From contig NC_135554.1 in NCBI RefSeq assembly GCF_964340395.1, positions 23,722,092 through 23,786,091 of the forward strand: a DNA stretch of 64,000 bases, in the 5' to 3' direction. The translations under genes and the position numbers were made by a program. This document shows positions 40,150 to 51,192 of this stretch, one piece after another (the first letter of the stretch is position 1; each line of letters opens with the position of its first letter). This DNA comes from Glandiceps talaboti (lineage: Eukaryota > Hemichordata > Enteropneusta > Spengelidae). The notes under the pieces are model-generated. The model was not told the origin of the DNA. It did no database searches and worked only from the letters and a program-made list of their open reading frames with translations.

Positions 40150-41400
40150 AATGAACTACTCATACAGACCTGTGATGAACCACTCTCAGACCTGCAATGA
40201 ACTATTCACACAGACCTGAAATGAACCACTCTCAGACCTGCAATGAACTACTCACACAGACCTGCAATGAACTACTCAAACAGACCTGCAATGAACTACT
40301 CACACAGACCTGCAATGAACTACTCAAACAGACCTGCAATAAACCACTCTCAGACCTGCAATGAACTACTCAAACAGACCTGCAATGAACTACTCAAACA
40401 GACCTGCAATGAACTATTCACACAGACCTGCAATGAACTATTCACACAGACCTGCAATGAACTACTCAATCAGACCTGCAATGAACTATTCACACAGACC
40501 TGCAATGAACTATTCACACAGACCTGCAATGAACTACTCAAACAGACCTGCAATGAACTACTCAAACAGACCTGCAATGAACTACTCAAACAGACCTGCA
40601 ATGAACTATTCACACAGACCTGCAATAAACCACTCTCAGACCTGCAATGAACTACTAAAACAGACCTGCAATGAACTACTCAAACAGACCTGCAATGAAC
40701 TACTCAAACAGACCTGCAATGAACTATTCACACAGACCTGCAATGAACTATTCACACAGACCTGCAATGAACTATTCACACAGACCTGCAATAAACCACT
40801 CTCAGACCTGCAATGAACTACTCAAACAGACCTGCAATGAACTACTCAAACAGACCTGCAATGAACTACTCACACAGACCTGCAATGAACTATTCACACA
40901 GACCTGCAATGAATTACTCACACAGACCTGCAATGAACTACTCAAACAGACCTGCAATGAACTACTCACACAGACCTGCAATGAATTACCCACAGACCTG
41001 CAATGAACTATTCACACAGACCTGCAATGAACTATTCACACAGACCTGCAATGAACTACTCAAACAGACCTGCAATGAACTACTCACACAGACCTGCAAT
41101 GAACTACTCACACAGACCTGCAATAAACCACTCAGACCTGCAATGAACTACTCACACAGACCTGCAATGAACTACTCACAGACTTGTAATGAACTATTCA
41201 CACAGACCTGAAATGAAACACTCTCAGACCTGCAATGAACTACTCACACAGACCTGCAATGAACTACTCACACAGACCTGCAATGAACTACTCAAACAGA
41301 CCTGCAATGAACTACTCACACAGACCTGCAATGAACTACTCAAACAGACCTGCTATGAACTACTCACACAGACCTGCAATGAACTACTCACAGACCTGCA
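40150..41400. repeat. 1.25 kb minisatellite of 24 bp units
   Basis: About 50 tandem copies of a 24 bp unit (AATGAACTACTCAAACAGACC plus TGC). Variants change AAACAG to ACACAG, CTACTC to CTATTC, or are about 22 bp (AATAAACCACTCTCAGACC plus TGC). The short variants recur at intervals, suggesting higher-order units. Because 24 is a multiple of three, long open frames run through it on both strands; they encode only an 8-residue repeat and are not genes. Confidence 0.96.
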
Positions 41401-41415
41401 TTACATATTGAAGAC

Positions 41416-41421
41416 TTTATT
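41416..41421 (-). terminator. Candidate DBF4 polyadenylation signal
   Basis: TTTATT on the + strand is AATAAA on the - strand, about 565 nt after the DBF4 stop and right beside the minisatellite. Plausible position, not proven. Confidence 0.35.
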
Positions 41422-41429
41422 CATAGAAT

Positions 41430-41983
41430 AATTCACACAAACACAAAGTAAAAGCATGCTTACAAATTATAAAACAAAACAAAAAAAAACCATAAAGACC
41501 ATCTTGGGGGTTCTTTCTCATGTTTCTAGGTAAAACATAAAGACCATCTTGGGGAGTTCTTTCTCATGTTTCTCATTGGCAATTATGCATCAGAATGTTC
41601 TGTTCATATTATATTTCATCCCAAAATAGCAAAGCTCACAACTGTGCAGTCACATGATTTCTTGAACATAAAATGATTGCATCTTCATTTGCATACTTGG
41701 TATGTAACAATGTATTCGGTATTACACTACCATGCAAATACCAACAGTATGCACAGGCACAGATGCAAGTAATCCCTGATATATATGTAGTGATAACTTG
41801 ATTGACCTAAACATTCAAAAAAATTAATATCTTCTAAAGTCATATTTTGGGGAACAGTTTCATATCAAATCAAACTACCGTGATGCAAATGAGGTCAAAG
41901 TTCATGGCATTGACAATCGCCCCTTTGGTGTAAAGTTGTTTGAGAAACATATTCTGAAAATCAAAATTCACATTAAAAAAAGC
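41430..41983. other. DBF4 3' flank / candidate 3'UTR with repeats
   Basis: Contains a tandem duplication of about 51 bp (ATAAAGACCATCTTGGGG, 41490-41570) and one copy of the octamer-bearing dispersed repeat at about 41620-41800. No coding frame was recognised. Confidence 0.5.
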
Positions 41984-42941
41984 CTACACTGAAAGGCAGT
42001 GTTGAGATTTCTTTCTTGTGTCAGTATTTCTTGTTTTTGATTTACTAAGTTTTTTAAGAAGGACAGAACATTCTTGTATCCTTAGGTCTGCTTTTGGTGG
42101 TTCTGCTTGAGTGGAGTCCTTTCGACAACTTCTCTTGTTCATTTTTATCCTTTCTGTCAATCCAACAAATACAGGTAGTAGATTCATACATGGGACGGGC
42201 TCAAGTGATGAATATTCATCAGTTACGGATGGGACATTTTCATTGGGTGTCAGTGAAGGGGTGGGTTTAGTGTCAGTGATATTCTGTACCGAGTCAGTAT
42301 CCATGGAGACAGTGTGATTGAGTTGTTCTCTTGATTCAGCCTTGTGACTAGTTGTTGGGTCAACTTTAGTTGTACTCCTTTCAGTCTCATTTTGGAGAGT
42401 GTGAGTTTGTTCTTCAAATGCATAATTCTTTTGATAATTTTTGCTAGTACCTGGCATAATTGATGCATTGGGAACTTGGTTATCTGAAATAATATCATCT
42501 ATAACATACACATTCTTAAGGTCAAAAAGGCCATCGCTAATATGAGTATTCTGTAATTCTGTAGCCAAATCTGGATTGACTTCGACATCAAACACATTAC
42601 CCCATTCGTGGCAATTTAGTGGTGTGTTGAAATCATCACTGTCATCTTCCAAAGCATCCCATGTTTGTAATCTCTCCATCACCTGGGCAACGCAATCATC
42701 AAATCCCAAATCCTCATTTTCAGGTTCTTCGTCTTCCGACCCACTTCCTTGATCCATGGGGTTTGTATTTGATAAATTGTGTGTTGCACCTCGATGAGTG
42801 TTGTCATGATAAGTTATACTTCCAGGATTACTGTTCTGTGGTAAATGTACTTCACTTCCATCGTTCTTTACTTGTGGTGAATGTTTCACACAGCGTCGCT
42901 TAGCAACAGGGGATAATAACACCACATCATCAAAATCCATG
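41984..42941 (-). CDS. DBF4: DBF4 exon 5, acidic C-terminal region
   Basis: Acceptor TTATGTCGCAG, then MDFDDVVLLSPVAKRRCV; stop TGA at 41986-41984. 318 residues, rich in Asp, Asn, Ser and Thr. The short LLSPVAKRR stretch could be a CDK site or nuclear signal. The frame is open upstream of the acceptor, but that part is intron. Confidence 0.88.
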
Positions 42942-45900
42942 CTGCGACATAAATGATAATATAATGAAATGAGAATACGAACAAATACTGCACTGCCTTG
43001 ACACACATATTGTGAAACTAATATCACTAGCAATTGAAAATACTTGAAATATGGATGAAAATTTCATCATGAAGATTATCATGGAAAAACTGAAGATAGA
43101 TTAACAAAGTAAATATTACAAACTGTAGATTTGGAAAGGTAAAGATCTGACCCAAATAAACAGCCAACTGACATCTCAGACAGATTTGATCCAAACAAAC
43201 AAACAAACAAACAAACAAACAAACAGACAGACAGACAAACAAAGAACCAATTGACAATGGACTTCTTGGAAGACAAGTTTATATGCTGAAATAATTATCC
43301 AGTATGAATAAGGATCATTATTATGTTAAATTCATTTCAAATTACACATGATTACGAATTTCTAAAACAACAGTCTTTGTTGTTTCATATGATTTGTTCA
43401 TTCTCTGCATTTATGGACTCATTATGATAGAGTGGTTAGTATCTCCAGGTTGCAGATGTTGTTGTCATTTGTTTCTGAATTGCAAAATGGTTTATCCCTG
43501 GGCAATATTTGAACCATGACTATACCTAAGTCAACCAGGCTGTATAATTGGGCACCTGGTAGGATAGAGGTTGCAATGTGAATGATTTAATCCTATGCAC
43601 TACAGAGGCTGCAATGGACTGTATGCGCCATAGAGAAAGCACAATGGCTGTTATGAAACTATAGATCCATGCCAAGGGTTATAATTATTAGCATCTGGAG
43701 CTCTTCAGAGGACAGCCATGTTATAAATTACTTTATTATTTATTATTATTATTATTATCATAATTTTGTTAACTTACCTTGTAGGTGAAGAGACTGGTGC
43801 AAACTGAGATATAAATTCCCCCACATCTGGCATATCATTGGTGATTGCATCTACAGCCATATAATTATCTTCTCTCTTTGCATATTTCTGATGTGACGGT
43901 GTCTGTACATGCATGTTGAGATCATTGTAACGAACCTGGCAACATTCACAATAACCCTCCTGTCTGCTATCATCATGAATCTCTGTACCAGGTGCTGTCT
44001 TTGAAACGTCCTCCCTGTCAACACAACGACGATGTGAACGCCTTCTATGTTTCTGTTTGGTGATGGAAAGGGAAGGCCATCGCTTCTTAACAAACTGACG
44101 AAAAGATGGTCGATAGAGACTGAAAAAAATAGAAAGTTAAAAATTGCTAACGATATTATCTCATATATAATGATGAACTACTATTGGTGCATATATATGA
44201 AAAACAAATGTGAAACAACATTGACAAAGTCTGTGTTTATAACTCAATACATTGCAAAAGATTAACAAATGTGTAAAATCTTTGTTATTGTACGTACAAT
44301 AACAAACTTTTTACACATTCTTTAGCTTTTGAAATACAGAATTTGTAGGGTGAGATCAAAGATGTGCCGCAATTGTGTGCGTCATTACTGATAACTTCAA
44401 TCATAACAAATTTTCAAATTTGGCACCTCTTACAGTTACCAAGGTTTGTTGTCTCTAATACATCACACTGTACATCTAGCCATGATGATATCTACCAATA
44501 GACAGGGTTTATTTGCGCTTGTTCGGTGGCACTATCAAAGTAAACTGTAATTCAACTTTGCCGCTGAGTAGGCAATGTTGTGACTACTGTAGCTAAATTT
44601 ACGTCAATGTATCAGGGCAAGTTCAGTAATGTATCTATATGTTGCAGTACTTCATCGTTCATACTTCGATTGGAAGCATTGTACTGTCAAGTTCTTGTAG
44701 TGTGGGCTGCTGAGCTACTGCAGTTAATAATGAACACATTATAATTCTCACCAGTCGTCATCTTCAACTTTGATGTAAGCTCCTCTCAGTACTGTTATCT
44801 TTGCTTTCTTTGCAATACTAATCCAACTCTTCAAAACGTCCAGGGTTACAATTTTAACACCCCAAGCTTTAGCATTTGACAGAACGTCCGTAGAACCCTG
44901 GCACCGACTATGAACAGCTTTCTGTAACAACAACTTTCCACGAGTCATGGATGAATAGGAGGGTGTCTCTGAACTTGGACTTGGTGATGTCTTTGGACTC
45001 CAATCTGGGTTTGCTGTGGGTGAAGAACTTGTTGTTGATGTTTCCTTGGTGACATGGCGATCAATAACGACATATGAGACTGATTTACTAAGGAAACTCT
45101 CCACTATCTGTAAATGAGAGAAGATGACATACAGGGAGAGTGTTAAACTTATTTATGTACAAGCGCATATCATACACATTTTTGAAACAGGAAGTATAAT
45201 ATTTCTATGTGTTGATAGTGTGCAATGTGTATAACCCCCCCCCCCCCCATCAACCATTATCCATATTTTTTTCATCAAAACTTATTTTTGAGTCAATGAA
45301 ATCAAACTACAGCAGAATTTATAATCACTTTCCATTCCAATAATCAAACATGCTTGATTGATGAGAGCTACATTCAACCAAGAAACACAAACAAAAAACC
45401 TCTAGGCTAGGCATAGGGTTACTCAAATTTTCACAATTCCTCCAAACCCCCCCCCCCTCTAGAATAATGACAGCTACCTAAATGTCACTACACTCAGTAC
45501 AAATAACCTCTGTCCAATTTAGTGTCAGTAACAATCCACAATGAGTGTGTTTTTTTAATTAGATTTTTACAGGACAGTAAATTATAGTTACTTGGGAATA
45601 TTGAATTAAAAATAGATGCAAGATTTCCACAAAGAATTAGTTTTATTACATGTATTTAATTTCCTTTTATGTAATAGCATGGAAATGATAACACCTGAAA
45701 ATTTGAATACAGAGAAACATGATTTATATTTTTAAAATGGAGGTAAATAATGATATAAAAATCGGAACATACCCCACCAAGTTCTTTGATATCTGTTTCT
45801 ATGGTTCCAATCTCCTTGAAAGAGCATTTGAAATTCAGGTAGAAAGATTTACCAGATAATGGTTTATTGTCGAAAGATAACTTCCGTCTTCCTTTCGAAG

Positions 45901-46504
45901 GTGTCCCTGGTGTACCTATGACATTACACAACAAAACAAAAATGTGTATTATAATGCTAAGACATCTACCAAAATGTTCAGCTAAAATACACTGCATATC
46001 ATCAACGACTGGTCTAGAGGATTCGTGGCTTTGAGTCTGATGATTTCCACCGTTTCCTTCCTTATTCCTCCATTCCACTAGACGGGGGAGAACATCCTCA
46101 GACTCGGGATGGATAGCCTCTAGAATACCGAATGACTGAATCAAAAGACGACAAGGGTCGATGGACTCGCCAATCATCTGAACACTTTTGTCCTGGGTGC
46201 GGGGGGGGGGGGTATATTTTAAGACAGATCTCAATTCTGACTGTTGCAGACAGGGCCATTGATGGCTACTGTCAATGTCATTCAGAAAATGAATGGGCAA
46301 TTTACTATTGTATCTTGACTATGGTACGTACTACTATTCCGTGAGCTTCCGTATTATCACCATTTACTATCTCAATACCGTTGACGCCACACACACATGG
46401 ATCCCGGTATAGATAACTGTTTATAGCTTATAAGAACGTACGATTTTTATTCATACCACATACTTACATTTCAATCTTGTAGATTCATTTCCTGGAGGGG
46501 CCAT
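41984..46504 (-). CDS. DBF4: DBF4 homologue, regulatory subunit of CDC7 kinase, complete, 5 exons
   Basis: Exons on the - strand: 46504-46468, 45915-45773, 45107-44752, 44119-43778 and 42941-41984; 1836 nt, 611 residues (human DBF4 is about 674). All three family motifs are present. Motif N (BRCT-like): KPLSGKSFYLNF, DIKELGGIVESFLSKSVSYV and NAKAWGVKIVTLDVLKSWI, residues about 28-160. Motif M: YIKVEDDD then CLYRPSF (about 170-184), which contacts CDC7. Motif C: zinc finger GYCECCQVRYNDL with ligands C236, C239, H249 and H255, which also binds CDC7. The C-terminal 318 residues are acidic and low in conservation. DBF4 activates CDC7 to phosphorylate MCM proteins and fire replication origins in the nucleus. 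The ATG is the first after an in-frame TGA 25 codons upstream. Confidence 0.95.
43193..43240. repeat. CAAA / CAGA microsatellite
   Basis: About eight CAAA units followed by CAGA units, inside DBF4 intron 4. Confidence 0.93.
43480..43640 (+). mobile_element. SINE-like dispersed repeat, copy B
   Basis: Matches the reverse complement of 39890-40075 over about 160 bp. Just upstream (about 43411-43460), ACTCATTATGATAGAGTGGTTAG resembles 59168-59220 in DNAJC14 intron DNA, suggesting a shared head sequence. Confidence 0.6.
43778..44119 (-). CDS. DBF4: DBF4 exon 4, motif M and zinc finger motif C
   Basis: Acceptor TTTTTTCAG, donor GTAAGT. Starts with LYRPSFRQF, then a Lys/Arg/His-rich stretch, then the DBF4-type zinc finger (CECC at 236-239, His 249 and 255), then YMAVDAI, matching YQVVDDI of human DBF4. 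Confidence 0.95.
44120..44751 (-). other. DBF4 intron 3
   Basis: AT-rich, no repeat array or exon recognised. A short inverted repeat (AATAACAAAG...GTACGTACAATAACAAA) lies near 44280-44312. Confidence 0.45.
44752..45107 (-). CDS. DBF4: DBF4 exon 3, rest of motif N and start of motif M
   Basis: Acceptor CATTTACAG, donor GTGAGA. Encodes IVESFLSKSVSYVVIDRH, a Ser/Thr/Pro-rich insert, TRGKLLLQKAV, the WGVKIVTLDVLKSWI segment and YIKVEDDD, ending in phase 2. Confidence 0.94.
45108..45772 (-). other. DBF4 intron 2 with a dispersed repeat copy and C-runs
   Basis: About 45403-45503 is nearly identical to 48375-48472 in the intergenic region beyond DBF4. C-runs lie near 45235-45248 and 45446-45458. 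Confidence 0.65.
45773..45915 (-). CDS. DBF4: DBF4 exon 2, start of motif N
   Basis: Acceptor AATGTCATAG, donor GTATGT. Encodes TPGTPSKGRRKLSFDNKPLS and on to IKELGG, the start of the BRCT-like motif. Confidence 0.92.
45916..46467 (-). other. DBF4 intron 1, containing an unexplained open frame
   Basis: On the - strand a frame is open from about 46300 through the exon 2 boundary. A C-rich tract ending CCGCACCCAG (46205-46196 region) looks like an acceptor, followed by a codon-like stretch (QMIGESIDPCRLLIQSFGIL and on to about 45990). Splicing exon 1 to it would create TGA, so it does not fit the DBF4 message in this form. Possible alternative first exon or mobile-element remnant. Confidence 0.35.
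46468..46504 (-). CDS. DBF4: DBF4 exon 1 (start codon)
   Basis: ATG at 46504-46502; MAPPGNESTRLK plus one base, donor GTAAGT. Phase 1 matches exon 2 exactly (T joined to GT gives Cys13). Confidence 0.78.
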
Positions 46505-48060
46505 ACTTGTCAGACTCGACTCACAGACAGCAACAACCAAACTAGCGTGGTACTTCAGTGCACCACGGGCAGCACCATCTCATCATGTACATATATCATG
46601 CTCTCCTTGACCGAAAGATTGCTACATACTATGGGTACATTGTCATCGTTATCAGGGCATATATAGTAAAATATGTCTTGCTATCCAGTTGGACGATTGT
46701 CGGTTCTTTAACACAGGGCTTCCTCGGCCTCAGAGTTCAGCGCTGTGGCCACGTTCGAACTGCAAACAGAAAACCTTTTGATTTTTTGTTATTTGCATAA
46801 CAAAGGATTGGCCCTTGTGTACACTTCACATCGTTCGCGTTCGTTCATCTCTCTTTTTGATATGCATAGACACGAGCCTTACTATCGACACCAAGGTGTG
46901 CAAATGCAACAATTACTATGACATTCAGCGTGGTTTGAATGCTATAGATGTGGTCATTGTATTCTATAAAGATTATTTATTCCATAAGGGAGCCGTCATT
47001 ATTTATGACGGGGGGGGGTCGGAAGGGGAAAAAATGCTCAGCCCCGCGGCTACAAGAGGGTATTCAAAACTGGGGAGTGAAGGGAGGGGGGGGGGGGGGC
47101 TATTCAAAAATTTTGCTAACACACTGAAGTATAGAACACACTTATATATACACAATTATGCAAGTTAACATCATTTTATTAACAGTGTTTCTTGTGATAG
47201 AATTTTTTCAGTGCATATTGCATATGCATAGCCCCTATGAAAATGCATACACATTCGACATATACATGTAGTTTCTGAAGTCAATACAGTGGAACATAGC
47301 AATCTGTAACATAAATTGATCAAACCAATATACTAGTATATTGAGTTCTGTTACATGAAATAAAGAATTGCTTGATAAAGTAGTAAGGAATAACCTGGTT
47401 AAAGAAATAAACAGCTGAAGCCACACAGGAGGGCAAAGTCTGACCAAATATGATCAACTCATCTAGAATATCACGGTGTAGATTGTATGTCAGTCAGTGA
47501 AAGCATACCAGATACTGGGATGATATGGTGACTTGGTGAGCTGAAAATCTCAGACAGGTTTCATTGCACAGATATTTGTAACTGGTAAATACTGATTATA
47601 AATATTAAATACATGTTGAAAATAAAGACTATGGTACTATATAGCTAACATTTTCATTGCACAGATACTAGTACATGGCGTTCTGTTACATGAAATGAAT
47701 ATATAATAATATTAAATGGTATGGCATGCAACAATATACTTTAAGAATTTTTCTCAGTGTTCAATAGTTTTCTGAAATTTCAATTGTGATCAGGAGAGGT
47801 ATTGTTATCACCTTGACATGTTAAAATAACACCAGATAACATTCTTTTAGTTTTAGTCCTTGAATTTCAAAAATGCTAGGGCGGGAGGGTGAAAACCCCA
47901 CTCCTGTACCCACCCCCACTTAGCTCTCTCAAACTTCGATTCAACTTATCTCGCCTACTTTCCAAGTTTACTAGCTACTTTGGGAACAAAATGCATTCAT
48001 TGTTACCTCTTACTTTTGAAATAAGCTCCATCCATCATGTTACGAGGAAATTAAATTTCT
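46505..48060. other. DBF4 upstream flank and intergenic sequence
   Basis: Presumed DBF4 5'UTR and promoter at the left edge, not otherwise definable. Two G-runs at about 47010-47018 and 47083-47099 flank a GC-rich patch. Otherwise AT-rich without recognised genes. Confidence 0.4.
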
Positions 48061-48086
48061 AAAAATAAAGTTTGGTTATGTTCGTT

Positions 48087-48235
48087 TGTATGTATGTATG
48101 TATGTATGTATGTATGTATGTATGTATGTATGTATGTATGCGTGTGTGCGTGTGTGTGCGCGCGTATGCATGCATGCACGCATGCATGTATGTATGTGTG
48201 TGTGTGTGTGTATGTGTTCGTGCTAGCATGTGTGT
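48087..48235. repeat. GTAT / GCAT / GT microsatellite cluster
   Basis: GTAT units at about 48087-48140, then mixed GTGC, GCAT and GT repeats. Open frames here encode only Cys/Met/Val/Tyr runs. Confidence 0.93.
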
Positions 48236-48374
48236 CTCAATGCAAAGCTCAACCTGTCCTCAATTTGTGTAATGTTTGTAGAAAGCCACTGACAGTTATG
48301 ACTAAAATGGTGAGGAAGTGAGTCACTCAAAAATTGTGCGTCAAGGGGGGGGGGGGGGGTTACGAAAAAATTTC

Positions 48375-48472
48375 AAGCTAGACATAGGGTTACTCAAATT
48401 TTCACAATTCCTCCGAACCCCTCCCCCCTAGAATAATGACAGCTACCTAAATGTCACTACACTCAGTACAAA
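48375..48472. mobile_element. Dispersed repeat, second copy of the 45403-45503 sequence
   Basis: About 98 bp, from GCTAGACATAGGGTTACTC to CACTACACTCAGTACAAA, matching the DBF4 intron 2 copy in the same orientation with only a few changes and a different C-run length. A G-run lies just before it (48344-48359). Confidence 0.75.
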
Positions 48473-49310
48473 GAGGGCATGTTTCCCCCATTCAACCAAC
48501 CATCCAGAACCACCCTTGTACATGACTATCGCACACATACTCTTTCCATGCTCCAAGCAAATCACTTGGTAGGACTCCCGTGCTACATGGATAGTGCCCA
48601 TTCTATGCAAATACAGGTTAGTATGTGTGAGTAGAAGATAAAATATTATCACAAAGAAATTACAAGCAAATCACCAGATGAGATCATGTGCAAAAAGTTT
48701 TTATTTGCAAATTATATGAGATTTGTTACATTTAAAGGCAAGGAAGGATGAATATGTACTTGTAAATGGTGACGCCTTTTTCTTTCTTTTCCAAATAACA
48801 TTGAACAAAAAGTCTGACTTCACAAAAAAAAATTAGCAATTTTTCAAAAGTGAACAAAAACATACAAATTAGCTCTGAAATGTTCTAGAACACAGATGAA
48901 ATAAGTCTAGTAAAAAACCAGAAAAAAACAAACAAATTTCCTAGTAATACCAGAGTAACAAACAAAATTATGCCCTAGTTAACAAATATCAACGTCGTTA
49001 CCACTTTGTCAAAGAGACTGGACAACAACAGTTGTAAAAACATCCCTTGATAAGTTTATCAATAATTACATGAAAACCTGATATACTGGTACCAACTCAC
49101 CAGGTTTTTTTATTTACACATACCAGGGTACCTAGACTTTCTTCCAAGTCCATAAGTACATAGGGAATTCATTTAACCTTTCCCTTTTTGTGTGTGTGAA
49201 AATGTCACGTTCACAACTTTTATACTATCATCAGTTAAAATTTCTGATTGGTGGTACATTTCATGCCCATTACATTATATACAATCAAGATTTGGTGCAA
49301 TTGCTGTATA
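48473..49310. other. Intergenic, AT-rich
   Basis: No gene, RNA or repeat array recognised. Confidence 0.4.
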
Positions 49311-49312
49311 TT

Positions 49313-49570
49313 GCAGGTTTCCCACTCTTGAAATCATCTTGTGCTTGTCACATTCATATTAACCATAGACCTGCCACCCCATTTATTGCGTTCCCACTCT
49401 TGAAATCAACTTGTGCTCGTCACACTGTAATTAACAAACTGCAGGTTTCCATTTCACATTGTGTTTGTTACATTATAATTAATCAACTGTGTTCCCGATC
49501 TTGAAATCACCTTGTGATCTTTACATTGTAATTAAACAATTGCAATTCCAATCTTGAAATCACATGCTGG
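49313..49570. repeat. Degenerate tandem repeat, about 60-65 bp unit
   Basis: Four degenerate copies containing TTCCCACTCTTGAAATCA, then CTTGTG and a CACATT/TACATT and AATTAA word. Confidence 0.7.
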
Positions 49571-50945
49571 TAATGTTTTGGCTGTAATCAACCATTTGCA
49601 CATTATCATTCATGACATCACAATGCTAGCTATCCCAAACTGATGTGGCAATAATTGTTATTTCACACTCCACATGTTGACTAATCAATAACAGTATATT
49701 TTCTCTCCGAGTCAAAGCGCCATGACCGAAAATTGTTTCTCTTGAGTGAAAGACTCCACTGTTCCATACCTTCTGTTTTTGTCTGACAGTGTGAAGAAAA
49801 CAGCCAATAAAATCTACTACAGCTAAATTGCTTCTGTACCCCCAAAACTAATGTTCTCTAGACTTTCATTTATGAGTGTATGGTCACATTTGGGCTCAAA
49901 GTATGAATAAATTAATTTTGTTTTCAAAAATAACATGAATAATCAATCAGATCTCTTTGAAATATGTGTATAGACAGCCTATTCATGTACATATTATGTT
50001 ATCATTCATATTCCAGGGCCACTGTAAATGTACATTTCTTATTTGCACAGGATATTAAAACATTACTTCAACCACAGACCCTAAACCAGGCATGCTAGGG
50101 TCAAAACTTCAACAAAGTGGAAGATTTTGCATGTAATTTCTCATATTCAGAAGAAATTAGTCACTACTGGCAATTATTTGGGAACACTAATGAACAGACG
50201 ATCATTTACGTAAAAGTTTACCGACATGAAAACGAAAATTAACGATACATCTTCAAAGGCTGGGTCAAAACTTTGTATCTTTTTAAATTACATAATTTAT
50301 GAGAAATCTAGTTGTATGGAGGAGTGAGATAACATTGCAGATTACACTAATTGTAACTTGGCACTTTGTTTGGGGTTGATAAGAAATTAAATTCTAATTG
50401 CAGATTACTATGCCATCATCATCCTTACTCATCAGTATGTACATCCACACAGGAATTCAATGTCATTTCCAGATTACCATACACACATTTTGATTTTGTT
50501 ACAGTTGCAATTGATTTGTAGTGTTAGAATGGTTGATTTGTGCTATGAGGGGTGTGGTGGTTCCGTATCACTTTTCTATCGCTGACATCAGTGGCGGCCA
50601 TATTTGATTTCATCCTTTCTGATAGTCTGCTCCCAATGACTTATAAACAAGATGGCGGCATGCATCAATGTCTCACTAGAGTGTAAACAAACACTTTGTC
50701 CCATAAACTGGGACTCTATTGTTATAAGAGATGGTGGGTGAATCAAAACTATAGTTTTATATCAATGATATTTTCAGCAAACACTGCATAGGAGTTTAGG
50801 TCACCACTAGTCTGTAAGATAAAGCATGTCCTGCTGCCCTCCCAGCCACTGTTTGAGGACAGGGCCCACTAGAAATGAATGACACAACATCAGACTTACA
50901 GTTTTGGCTACCATCTGTTCAACAAACACAAATTCAGAGTTGGAC
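49571..50945. other. Intergenic, AT-rich
   Basis: No gene recognised. The patch at 50580-50665 (GGCGGCCATATTTGATTTC, AAGATGGCGGCATGC) resembles common dispersed repeat words, but a second copy was not found. Confidence 0.4.
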
Positions 50946-50967
50946 TATTAGTATACACTTACAAAAA

Positions 50968-51192
50968 AATCCTATAGGATCATATAGGGCAATCCTACAG
51001 GACAGTTTAATAGGGCAGTCCTATGAGGGTTTTGGACATAGCTCCTATTGGCATCCAGTAGGACAATCCTATTGACGTCCAATAGAACAGCCCTGTAGGT
51101 CCTATAGGGCAACCTTATTGGTGTCAAATAAGTCAACCCTATTGGCATCCAATAGGACAGCCCTGTAGGTCCTACAGGACAATCCTATAGCC
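50968..51192. repeat. Palindromic minisatellite built on TCCTATAGG / TCCTATTGG words
   Basis: Repeated units of about 20-45 bp containing TCCTATTGGCATCCAATAGGA, GCCCTGTAGGTCCTA and CAATCCTATAG. Many words are self-complementary (CCTATAGG, CCTACAGG / CCTGTAGG), so the region can form several hairpins. Confidence 0.85.

Larger units (their letters stand above)
42942..43777 (-). other. DBF4 intron 4 with a CAAA microsatellite and a SINE-like copy
   Basis: CAAA/CAGA repeat at about 43193-43240; the SINE-like repeat copy B lies at about 43480-43640; an ATT repeat lies at about 43733-43758. Confidence 0.6.

Noticed and set aside
40150-41400. CRISPR-like appearance of the regular repeat array
   Set aside because: Units are contiguous with no unique spacers; this is a minisatellite in animal DNA.
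40243-41431. Several 60-150 residue open frames with an 8-residue repeat
   Set aside because: The 24 bp repeat period is divisible by three, so frames stay open by construction.
42942-43033. N-terminal extension of the last DBF4 exon (about 30 residues)
   Set aside because: It lies upstream of a good acceptor that joins exon 4 in frame, so it is intron read-through.
47980-48330. Open frames rich in Cys, Met, Val across the GTAT cluster
   Set aside because: Microsatellite-derived in all registers.
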